Positions 1-5,552 of a DNA stretch of 64,000 nucleotides are shown here, one piece after another. The stretch is from NCBI RefSeq assembly GCF_022402485.1, contig NZ_JAKRSA010000009.1:1-64000 (forward strand), in the 5' to 3' direction. This DNA comes from Phenylobacterium sp. GTDB lineage: Bacteria > Pseudomonadota > Alphaproteobacteria > Caulobacterales > Caulobacteraceae. A program made the translations under genes and the position numbers. Below the pieces are notes generated by a model, which was not told the origin of the DNA, made no database searches, and was given only the letters and a program-made list of their open reading frames with translations. Positions within the stretch are counted from its first letter, which is position 1; every line of letters starts with the position of its first letter.

Positions 1-53
1 GCACCTCGTTCACACCGAGGGGGTCACAGGTTCAATCCCTGTCGCATCCACCA
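1..53 (+). tRNA. tRNA-Val (CAC), 3' part only
   Basis: The 5' half lies outside the window. The visible part has an anticodon stem CCTCG/CGAGG around a 7-base loop with anticodon CAC, a T arm ACAGG-TTCAATC-CCTGT and an acceptor strand ending in A-CCA at 50-53, so the CCA is encoded. The DNA immediately downstream is accessory, which is common at tRNA genes, but I found no copy of this tRNA end to mark an attachment site. Confidence 0.9.
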
Positions 54-373
54 TTCCTTCCGCCGCTGAACCGGCGTGAATTCCTTCCCCACGAAGGCCT
101 CCGAGAAGTCCGCCGGTTAGGCGGTAATGCATCCCTGCGCCCAGCGCTCCGAGGGTCGCAGTTCGAGCCAATTGGCGCTGTCAGGCACGGGCGAAAAATC
201 TCCACCTTCGTATTTGAGCCGTGCCGCCGCGCGACAGTTTAAAGCGCACAGGCGCTCGTGGCTGGCTGGTTCCGCGAACCGCCACGACTTGGAAGTGGTG
301 CGGTTCGCTCGTCGGGCGCTTTCGGTGTCCCCAAAATGGGCGCGTGATCCGGGTTGGAAGCGCCGCACCCGTA
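54..373. other. gap without a confident gene
   Basis: No convincing gene. One minus-strand frame (117-368, GTG start, 83 codons) begins 5 bp after the stop of the 374-877 gene and could be a third member of that unit, but its first half has the arginine- and serine-rich composition of a chance frame and I recognise nothing in it. No hairpin-plus-T terminator was seen after the tRNA. Confidence 0.4.
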
Positions 374-877
374 TCAGCCCTCAAGCTTTTCCGAAAAAAG
401 CACATTGATGATCTGCGGCAGCGACACGGCGGCCCGAACCGAAGCCTTTAGTTCATCCAGAAGTTCTTGTTCCTCTCGGGGTGGACCGGCTTCGCCGGCT
501 ATCGCCTCATCGTCGCGCCAATCGTCAGGATTGACCTGGATCGAGGCGGCCACCCGATCCTTCACCTCGTCCAATGTCATCGGATCGATCGCCTCGATCT
601 GCTGATCGATCCGATGAACGCTTTGTTGCACGAGGAAGCGGAACACTCGCTCCCAAAATGGTCCGACAACGCCCTGGTCAATGACCCCGACAATCTTCCA
701 GCACCGCAGATCGGGCCCGACCAGCACCATGCCCAATCGTTCGCCATATTTCAGTTGCCATGAGGTGCAGGTGGAAAAGTCCTCAGGGTCGATGAAGTAC
801 TTGACCTTTTCACGCCCCGCCTCGGCGTAGCGACCGACGTCGCGGTAAAGCGCCAGGGCGGGAAATGTCGGGCTCAC
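374..877 (-). CDS. conserved-looking hypothetical protein, 167 aa
   Basis: I do not recognise a family. The protein is soluble, without signal peptide or membrane segment. It has a mixed N-terminal half (to about residue 95) and an acidic, helix-rich C-terminal half containing the stretch VNPDDWRDDEAIAGEAG. It starts with GTG six bases after the TAA stop of the small ORF at 884-1003, so the two are probably co-transcribed and coupled. The pair lies between a tRNA gene and a transposon, so it is probably accessory DNA. Function is unknown. Confidence 0.6.
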   Translation of the reverse strand: MSPTFPALALYRDVGRYAEAGREKVKYFIDPEDFSTCTSWQLKYGERLGMVLVGPDLRCWKIVGVIDQGVVGPFWERVFRFLVQQSVHRIDQQIEAIDPMTLDEVKDRVAASIQVNPDDWRDDEAIAGEAGPPREEQELLDELKASVRAAVSLPQIINVLFSEKLEG

Positions 878-883
878 CGGCGC

Positions 884-1003
884 TTATCCGACTGCGGCTT
901 CAGCGCGCTCTCGCTTCAACCGGTCTTGCGTATTCATTTCATCATAGCGTTCACCCGCCGGGTCTGGAACGGAACGCGGCCCTCCTTTCGGCATCTGCGC
1001 CAT
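884..1003 (-). CDS. small hypothetical protein, 39 aa
   Basis: The short ORF begins with ATG at 1003 and is preceded by a good ribosome-binding site, GAAGGA, six bases upstream. Without that site it would not stand out. The product is hydrophilic and charged, with a basic/acidic tail (RLKRERAEAAVG), and has no recognisable domain. It ends six bases before the 374-877 gene, suggesting a two-gene unit. A much longer frame through the same stop exists but lacks a ribosome-binding site. Confidence 0.5.
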   Translation of the reverse strand: MAQMPKGGPRSVPDPAGERYDEMNTQDRLKRERAEAAVG

Positions 1004-1087
1004 AGAGCATCCTTCGCCATGTTGTGGTGGCGGCGCGCGCGACCTGCCAAGCCGCGGCGGCACGAGGTCAAACCATGCATGAACGCT

Positions 1088-1095
1088 TCGAACGA
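1088..1095 (+). repeat. target-site duplication, left copy
   Basis: TCGAACGA directly precedes the left terminal inverted repeat and matches TCGGACGA at 4697-4704 in 7 of 8 positions. Eight bases is the duplication length of the IS1595 family. The single mismatch suggests an old insertion or a later mutation. Confidence 0.8.
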
Positions 1096-1120
1096 GGCAG
1101 TTATATACATGACAAAGCAG
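1096..1120 (+). repeat. left terminal inverted repeat
   Basis: It matches the reverse complement of 4672-4696 at 24 of 25 positions. The one difference is ATGACA here against TTGACA in the right repeat. Identity continues three bases outward (CGA/CGA) only because of the target duplication. Confidence 0.88.
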
Positions 1121-1267
1121 ACCTGCTCGGTTATTGATTCGCTCGACAGGCCGGCGCTCCAGCAGGCGGTGGCGAACCTGCTTGAGGACAGTTTCGACGC
1201 CGCCCCGCTGCATTGCTTGCAGGTGGCCGATCTAGTGCTTGCCTTGCTTGAGGCGCGCGGAGAATAG
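1109..1267 (+). CDS. possible small protein, 52 aa
   Basis: The frame starts with ATG inside the left terminal repeat and runs into the element. The product is helix-prone and leucine/alanine-rich (for example QQAVANLLEDSF) with no recognised domain. Its end overlaps the 3' end of the opposite HEPN-like gene by 36 bp. There is no strong ribosome-binding site and the first codons are dictated by the repeat, so it may be a chance frame. Confidence 0.3.
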   Translation: MTKQTCSVIDSLDRPALQQAVANLLEDSFDAAPLHCLQVADLVLALLEARGE

Positions 1268-1825
1268 CGCCTGCGCTATGCGGCTGGCGTCGCTCGTCAG
1301 GTGAAAAAACTGTTCCCGATAGCCGTCAATCTGCCTGGCTGTGTAGCCGTATTTGCCGAATATCATTCGGCTGATTGCATCCGCAAAGTCCGGTTGATCT
1401 GGGGATATCGGCTCGCGCTTTCTGGAATTGTAGTGAGCCGGCACTAAGTAGTAGCCGCGAAAGCTCGCCTTATCAGTCACGCCTAGAACGACGCCGTGGG
1501 CGATCTCATTACGCCGCGCGCTGAACATCTTGGCGCGCTTTAGAAGCGCGGGTAATGTCGATACCTCAGCGCCTTCTTTGAACGGGCACACCTCAAACGC
1601 GGCATCCAGCATGTCCTTGCGCCCAGTAAAGGCGGAAACGACGCCATATGCGCGGATAGCTCCCCCTTCGCTAAGGTTGGCGCCGCAAAGCAGGCCGAAG
1701 ATTTCGGCGAGGATTCCCTCAAGTGTTTCCCATTGCGTTAGCGCCCGCCCCACCGCCTCGTACAGCGCGCCATCTTCTGGATCCCCCTTGTCCGAGAGCG
1801 GCGCGACGTCATAGAGATTTTGCAT
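1232..1825 (-). CDS. HEPN-like domain protein, transposon cargo
   Basis: The product is about 197 aa, soluble and mostly helical. The key feature is RRNEIAHG near residue 105, an R-x4-H motif of the HEPN type; this motif forms the RNase site in many toxin and phage-defence proteins and also occurs in non-catalytic HEPN proteins. The upstream segment ALTQWETLEGILAEIFG fits the first helices of such domains. A GGFxGxR-like or nucleotidyltransferase partner is not seen. I chose the ATG at 1825 over TTG at 1855; neither has a good ribosome-binding site. The start codon overlaps that of the divergent small gene. A defence or toxin role is inference from motif and context. Confidence 0.6.
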   Translation of the reverse strand: MQNLYDVAPLSDKGDPEDGALYEAVGRALTQWETLEGILAEIFGLLCGANLSEGGAIRAYGVVSAFTGRKDMLDAAFEVCPFKEGAEVSTLPALLKRAKMFSARRNEIAHGVVLGVTDKASFRGYYLVPAHYNSRKREPISPDQPDFADAISRMIFGKYGYTARQIDGYREQFFHLTSDASRIAQALFSARLKQGKH

Positions 1826-1991
1826 GGCTAATGATCGATCCAAGGCAGACGACAAGCGGGAAGACGCAGATGCGGAGTTTCAGCGCGTCCTCGGCAACCT
1901 AGTGAACACGCCTCACAAGCCGCACAAGGCACCGAGGGCGAAGCGGGCGGTCCCGTCCAAAGTTACTCCACGATTGCCAAAGAGTACCTGA
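1824..1991 (+). CDS. small basic protein with TPHKPH motif, 55 aa
   Basis: The ORF reads divergently from the HEPN-like gene, with the two ATG codons overlapping by two bases (1823-1825 and 1824-1826). The product has an acidic N-terminal helix (KREDADAEFQRVL), then LVNTPHKPHKAP and a lysine/arginine-rich tail. From memory, small alphaproteobacterial proteins with a L-x-TPHKPH stretch are common, but their function is unknown to me. The basic tail would suit nucleic-acid or protein binding, so it might act as a partner of the HEPN-like protein; that is speculation. The leader is absent or very short. Confidence 0.5.
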   Translation: MANDRSKADDKREDADAEFQRVLGNLVNTPHKPHKAPRAKRAVPSKVTPRLPKST

Positions 1992-2026
1992 GGCAGTAAC
2001 ACCCCGGAAAACAAGCGGGGGGTGAA

Positions 2027-2440
2027 TTGTCAGACTACGCAGAGGAACTGCCGCCGGCGTGTCCGCCTGAAGCGGCCAGTGACGCGCCGCTAGAGGTGGT
2101 TTACCGCTTCCTGCGCAGCGGTAATGCCTCGCCAGACGAGTTCCATTCGCACGCAAAGCGTGGCCAGAAGAATCGGACTAACGCCGATCTGTGCGGTTTC
2201 TCATCGTGCTCTCTGCTTGCAGATTGGCATAAGTACCTTGAAAACATCCCCAACATGAGGAAGGTGCACACGCACGTAGCCCGGCTGAGTATTCCAGCCG
2301 GTGTTGGTAAGTCGAAACCTAAGTCTAAGAATGGCACGGTACACATCGATTTTTGGTGCTATGCTGGTAAGTGCTTGACCGAGTGCGTTGTAGAAGTCGT
2401 TCCCGTCCCTCCGGAGGAAGACGCGAATGCTGCGAGCTAA
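2027..2440 (+). CDS. hypothetical cargo protein, first gene of a two-gene module, 137 aa
   Basis: The start appears to be TTG at 2027, preceded by a purine-rich GGGGGGTGAA. The protein has no signal peptide or membrane helix. It contains several cysteines and histidines (CGFSSC near 56, KVHTHV near 79, FWCYAGKC near 109-116) that could bind metal, and a lysine-rich linker GVGKSKPKSKNG. Its last 14 bases overlap the start of the next gene, so the two are translationally coupled. Base composition is more A/T-rich than the chromosome around it. I do not recognise the family. Confidence 0.6.
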   Translation: MSDYAEELPPACPPEAASDAPLEVVYRFLRSGNASPDEFHSHAKRGQKNRTNADLCGFSSCSLLADWHKYLENIPNMRKVHTHVARLSIPAGVGKSKPKSKNGTVHIDFWCYAGKCLTECVVEVVPVPPEEDANAAS

Positions 2441-3461
2441 GACATACCGTCGCGCGCGCTTCGTTCAGACTCTATACGAGTACGACGGACCGAAGCTTAT
2501 CCTGCTGAAAACACCTGGTACAAGCTATATCATCGCCGTGGCCATCGTTAATGAAGAATTTGACGAGCCATTCTACGGCGCGGAAGTGACGCTAGATCAA
2601 CTGCATTGCCTTTTGGAGCAAGAGTATAGCGTTAGGTACTTATTTCTCAAGCCGAAATACAAGATGAGATTCATCTTAGATTTGGCGGACCTTGACGATG
2701 GCCCTGACGTTAAACTTATTGAGACGCCCCTAAGTCCCGCCACTGTGGAGTACCTTCCCGGTAGAACTTTCTTTGCCGACGACTTCACAGAAGAGGTGAC
2801 GCTTGGCCGAGAGATCGTTAGTCGTGCTGAAGAGAGAATATTAGTAGATGGAAATTGGGAGATCTCAGACTTCGGAGATCTGTACGGCGGGTACTCGGAT
2901 CTCTATAGCTTTACGGACGGTGTAAAAAAGTTTGAGTCTCAGATCACCTCCCTTGAAGATAAAAGGGAGATTATGGGCGCGTTCCAAAAGCAGTGGCAAG
3001 GCGGTGGAAGTTACGGCTCGTTCTACCGAACGATGCGGAAAGCCCAATCGCCGTCGGAACGTCTTGGGCTCGGAGGCTTCGAATATCATTCGCCTGGATT
3101 CGTGGATTTGGAGGGTCGTTCCGACCTTCTGAAAGCTGTGACTGCGATGCTTAGGAACTTTGAGGCTGAGCAGGCTGAGATCGCTAAGGGCTACAAGGCC
3201 CTCTACAACTACCTCCAGGCGAACAAGCTCCTTTCCATGAAGGCAGCGGACTTCGACAAGGACACGCCGTTAGCGAAGAGCGTGGCCGTACAAGGGGCGG
3301 AATTTAGCGCGATGCTTCCCAATGCGCCCTGGGGTACCATCTTGCGACTATCGGGAAATGACCCCTTGGTTGCGGCGAAGGTGGTCCTATCGCTGTACCG
3401 CCGACTGAGCCGACTGAACGACTTTCAGCTGCAAGGCCGCGTTACTTTCCAAGCGACCTAA
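2427..3461 (+). CDS. hypothetical cargo protein, second gene of a two-gene module, 344 aa
   Basis: The ATG at 2427 lies within the end of the previous gene. Residues 1 to about 115 read as alternating strands (PKLILLKT, SYIIAVAIV, YLFLKPKY, MRFILDLADL) and loosely recall DUF6575-type N-terminal domains; I hold that resemblance with low confidence. Residues 150-250 contain glycine- and tyrosine-rich loops, and 250-344 are helical with a possible coiled coil (FEAEQAEIAKGYKALYNYL). There is no Walker, nuclease or membrane motif. It is the largest cargo gene of the transposon and is A/T-richer than its surroundings. Function is unknown. Confidence 0.65.
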   Translation: MLRAKTYRRARFVQTLYEYDGPKLILLKTPGTSYIIAVAIVNEEFDEPFYGAEVTLDQLHCLLEQEYSVRYLFLKPKYKMRFILDLADLDDGPDVKLIETPLSPATVEYLPGRTFFADDFTEEVTLGREIVSRAEERILVDGNWEISDFGDLYGGYSDLYSFTDGVKKFESQITSLEDKREIMGAFQKQWQGGGSYGSFYRTMRKAQSPSERLGLGGFEYHSPGFVDLEGRSDLLKAVTAMLRNFEAEQAEIAKGYKALYNYLQANKLLSMKAADFDKDTPLAKSVAVQGAEFSAMLPNAPWGTILRLSGNDPLVAAKVVLSLYRRLSRLNDFQLQGRVTFQAT

Positions 3462-3487
3462 TGCGCTGAAGCCCTTTCGCCTTCTGC

Positions 3488-4435
3488 TTAAACGTGCGCG
3501 GCTTCGTCAGGCCGCCGATAGGTCAGGCGCTTGCCTCCGATCCCGCGAAGGGCTTCGTTGGTGCGGGCTTCGTCTTCGATTCCGAGGCCAGAGCGGTTGC
3601 TGTAGCGGAAATCGAACTCTGCGAGGTAGCGGGCGAGGTGCTGTTCCGAGACGTGATGGAACGTGCCGATGACGCCACGCTTCAAGATCGAGAAGTAGTT
3701 TTCGACCGTGTTGGAGTGATGGAAGCCCATACGGACGTACTCGCCAGCGGCATGATCAACGGCTGAGTGCGCGGCGAACTCCTTGCCGACGGCGGGATAC
3801 ATGCGAGCGCCGTCCGTCATGAGGTGCGAGGCGCGGTCGGCGGTCTTGACGATGATCGGGCGCAGGGTCTTCGCGGTGACGCGGGACACATGAAACGAAC
3901 GAGCGCGACCGTCGCGTTCAACCAGGGTCACGACGGCTTGCTTGCCGCCAAGATGGTCGAACTTGGCTAGGCGCTTGTTGCGGTGTTTGTTCTGCTCCTT
4001 GCCGCCGACATAGGTCTCATCGACTTCGATGACCTTGCCTTCACCGCCGATGGGGGCGGGGTTGGTCGGGTTCATCGCTTCGCGGATGCGATGGCACATG
4101 AACCAAGCGGTCTTGTAGGTGACGCCAAGGGTGCGCCCGATCTGGTGGGCGCTGATGCCCTTCTTGCTGGCGGACATGAGGTAGGTCGCCAGCAGCCACT
4201 TGTTGAGCGGCACCTTGGAGCGTTCGAACACAGTCCCGACCGTCACAGAGAACTGCTGACGGCATTCCTTAGCGTTGCACTGATAGACGCCCGCGCGCGC
4301 GGCCTTACCGCCGACGTTGGTCGCGTCATCAACCGAACCGCAATGAGGGCAGATCGGGCCATGGGGCCAGCGGGTCGCCTCAAGATGGGCGCGGGCCTTG
4401 TCTGCGTCGGTGAAGATTGGATCGGTGAGGTTCAT
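3488..4435 (-). CDS. IS1595-family transposase
   Basis: The 315-aa protein moves the element by a DDE-type mechanism. An N-terminal zinc-binding stretch (CPHCG about 29-33 and a second pair in CNAKEC about 53-58) is followed by a helix-turn-helix (SKKGISAHQIGRTLGVTYKTAW) and a catalytic core with VIEVDETYVGG, MTDGARMYP and HSNTVENYFSILKRG, the ISXO2/IS1595 pattern of acidic residues. Length is normal for the family and the frame is intact. It lies 11 bp after the zinc-ribbon gene and has no strong ribosome-binding site of its own, so coupling to that gene is likely. Confidence 0.92.
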   Translation of the reverse strand: MNLTDPIFTDADKARAHLEATRWPHGPICPHCGSVDDATNVGGKAARAGVYQCNAKECRQQFSVTVGTVFERSKVPLNKWLLATYLMSASKKGISAHQIGRTLGVTYKTAWFMCHRIREAMNPTNPAPIGGEGKVIEVDETYVGGKEQNKHRNKRLAKFDHLGGKQAVVTLVERDGRARSFHVSRVTAKTLRPIIVKTADRASHLMTDGARMYPAVGKEFAAHSAVDHAAGEYVRMGFHHSNTVENYFSILKRGVIGTFHHVSEQHLARYLAEFDFRYSNRSGLGIEDEARTNEALRGIGGKRLTYRRPDEAAHV

Positions 4436-4446
4436 GGTTCGCTACG

Positions 4447-4635
4447 TCACTGTTTGCGATGCGCCAGAAGGGATCGAGTTTCTTCCGGCTGATACTCGTG
4501 ATCCGCGCCACATCGCGGACACACCACCCGAAAGCTCTCCAATGGCAGATCGTCTTGATCTTCGAACGGGAACGCCACCGCGCAGCCTTTGCACTGAACG
4601 CCCTGAAGCATCTGGCCCGGCTGAAACTTTGGCAT
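4447..4635 (-). CDS. small zinc-ribbon protein, 62 aa
   Basis: The ATG at 4635 is chosen because AAGGAG lies seven bases upstream; a longer TTG-started version would begin inside the terminal repeat. The protein has two CxxC knuckles (CKGC about 15-18 and CPRC about 38-41), a rubredoxin-like zinc ribbon. It is the first gene of the right-end operon, just upstream of the transposase, and may be a transposition accessory or DNA-binding regulator. That role is inferred from position only. Confidence 0.7.
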   Translation of the reverse strand: MPKFQPGQMLQGVQCKGCAVAFPFEDQDDLPLESFRVVCPRCGADHEYQPEETRSLLAHRKQ

Positions 4636-4655
4636 GTCCCGTCTCCTTGATTGAC

Positions 4656-4683
4656 AACCTAGCGGCTCACCCTGCTTTGTCAA
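4656..4683 (-). promoter_or_regulatory. probable promoter of the transposase operon
   Basis: Reading leftward, TTGACA (4683-4678) lies inside the right terminal repeat. A 16-base spacer leads to TAGGTT (4661-4656), followed directly by the AAGGAG ribosome-binding site. The -35 box is perfect; the -10 matches TATAAT at three positions. The left repeat has ATGACA instead, so only this end carries the consensus -35. Confidence 0.45.
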
Positions 4684-4696
4684 GTATATAACTGCC
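4672..4696 (-). repeat. right terminal inverted repeat
   Basis: Reverse complement of the left repeat at 24 of 25 positions; it ends the element next to the 8-bp duplication. Confidence 0.88.
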
Positions 4697-4704
4697 TCGG
4701 ACGA
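4697..4704 (+). repeat. target-site duplication, right copy
   Basis: TCGGACGA, one base different from TCGAACGA at 1088-1095. Confidence 0.8.
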
Positions 4705-5002
4705 TCAAGAACACAACAAGAACATTTACCGGCGTTGGGAGACGGGTGACGGCGAGACTGCCCACCCTACCACTCCTTAAAGTGGGTTAGCCTGACGGGC
4801 TCCACCCACGCCCCGTATACCTCCCCAGAAACGAGCTCGAACCGGCCCCTGCGGTCGGCCTGTTGAACAGGGGGATCAGGAAAAGGTCTTGGCCGCTCGC
4901 GGTGTGGCTAATGGACCAGACGTTCAGAGCGCGTGGCGCGAGCGGGCACCGCCGCAGCCCTAGATGCGGATCATCAGTCGGCCTCCTCGGAGATCCGTTT
5001 GA
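4705..5002. other. gap downstream of the transposon
   Basis: No confident gene. If the element and one duplication copy are removed, a plus-strand frame starting ATG at 1079 would continue from 4705 to TAA at 4776-4778 as a 30-codon ORF, so the element may have hit a tiny gene or only a chance frame. The rest has no recognisable ORF, RNA or clear terminator for the selenoprotein operon that ends at 5003. Confidence 0.4.
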
Positions 5003-5521
5003 TCAAGCCGACAGGGCTGCCACGACCGATTCCAGCACCTGATGGGCCTTGGCGCGCATCTCGTCGTCGGTGGCGTCCTGGATCGGATGGTCGACCAGTA
5101 CGTAGCGCGCATCCTCCATGCCAAGCGCCTTGCGCTGGACCTCGGCGGCTTCGGCGAACTCGCTGGAGGCGATGCTGACGGCGGGGACGCCCTGGATCTC
5201 GAACCACACAATGTCGTGCAGACTGCACGTCATGCAGGATCCTCAATCGGCGAGGGCTTCCACCAGCAAGCTGCACTCTGCCTTGATCTTGAGCCGGAGA
5301 TCGGAGGGACAGGGCTTGGTGAAGGTCGGCTTGGCGTAGCGGTTGATCACCACCTTGGGGTAACGCGCCGCCAGCAGCCGCTCCAGTTCGTCCAGCAACA
5401 CGCTACCGCGCGGCTTGGAGATATCGAGCAGGCCGATCACGCCGGAGATATCCCCCGTGCGCGGGGTGACCTGTCGGGTGACGGGCACCCGTTCGTCGGT
5501 GGGGTCCAGGATTGTCGTCAT
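5003..5521 (-). CDS. UGSC-family selenoprotein with in-frame UGA
   Basis: This is one gene read through an in-frame TGA at 5243-5245, not two short ORFs. Residues 1-92 are followed by TGA-GGA-TCC-TGC, giving Sec93-Gly-Ser-Cys, the motif that names the UGSC family, and then MTCSLHDIVWFEIQG to a total of 172 aa. A hairpin CTGCA-TGACG-TGCAG begins five bases after the UGA, where bacterial SECIS elements lie. The start ATG at 5521 has TTTGGAG seven bases upstream. selB, tRNA-Sec and selA are adjacent, supporting real recoding. The family is thought to be redox-active; the substrate is unknown. Confidence 0.9.
5223..5237 (-). promoter_or_regulatory. candidate SECIS hairpin
   Basis: The mRNA strand can fold CTGCA/TGCAG around a TGACG loop, starting five bases 3' of the UGA. 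Position fits a bacterial SECIS, which SelB binds in the coding region just after the Sec codon. The stem is short; an alternative TGCA-GTC-TGCA pairing overlaps it. Supported by position and pairing only. Confidence 0.5.
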
Positions 5522-5552
5522 CGGCAGACTCCAAACTTCTATCGCGATGCTA

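Larger units (their letters stand above)
1096..4696. mobile_element. IS1595-family transposon with cargo, about 3.6 kb
   Basis: The ends are 25-bp inverted repeats beginning GGCAGTTATATAC, flanked by an 8-bp duplication. Inside are an IS1595-type transposase and a small zinc-ribbon gene at the right end, and non-transposition genes on the left two-thirds: a HEPN-like gene, a divergent small gene and an overlapping two-gene operon. IS1595-family members are known to carry passenger genes, so cargo is expected, but this cargo is not one I recognise. The two plus-strand cargo genes are visibly more A/T-rich than the surrounding genome, consistent with transfer. Both ends and the transposase look intact. 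Confidence 0.88.

Noticed and set aside
127-408. Plus-strand ORFs in the first 450 bases
   Set aside because: They overlap each other in several frames, have no ribosome-binding site and the composition of chance frames in high-GC DNA.
1-5000. Genomic island bounded by tRNA-Val attachment repeats
   Set aside because: I looked for a copy of the tRNA 3' end in the following 5 kb and found none, and there is no integrase; only the IS1595 element is bounded.
5003-5233. Two separate small genes 5003-5233 and 5243-5521
   Set aside because: They join in frame through a UGA giving the UGSC motif, followed by a hairpin and next to selA/selB/selC.
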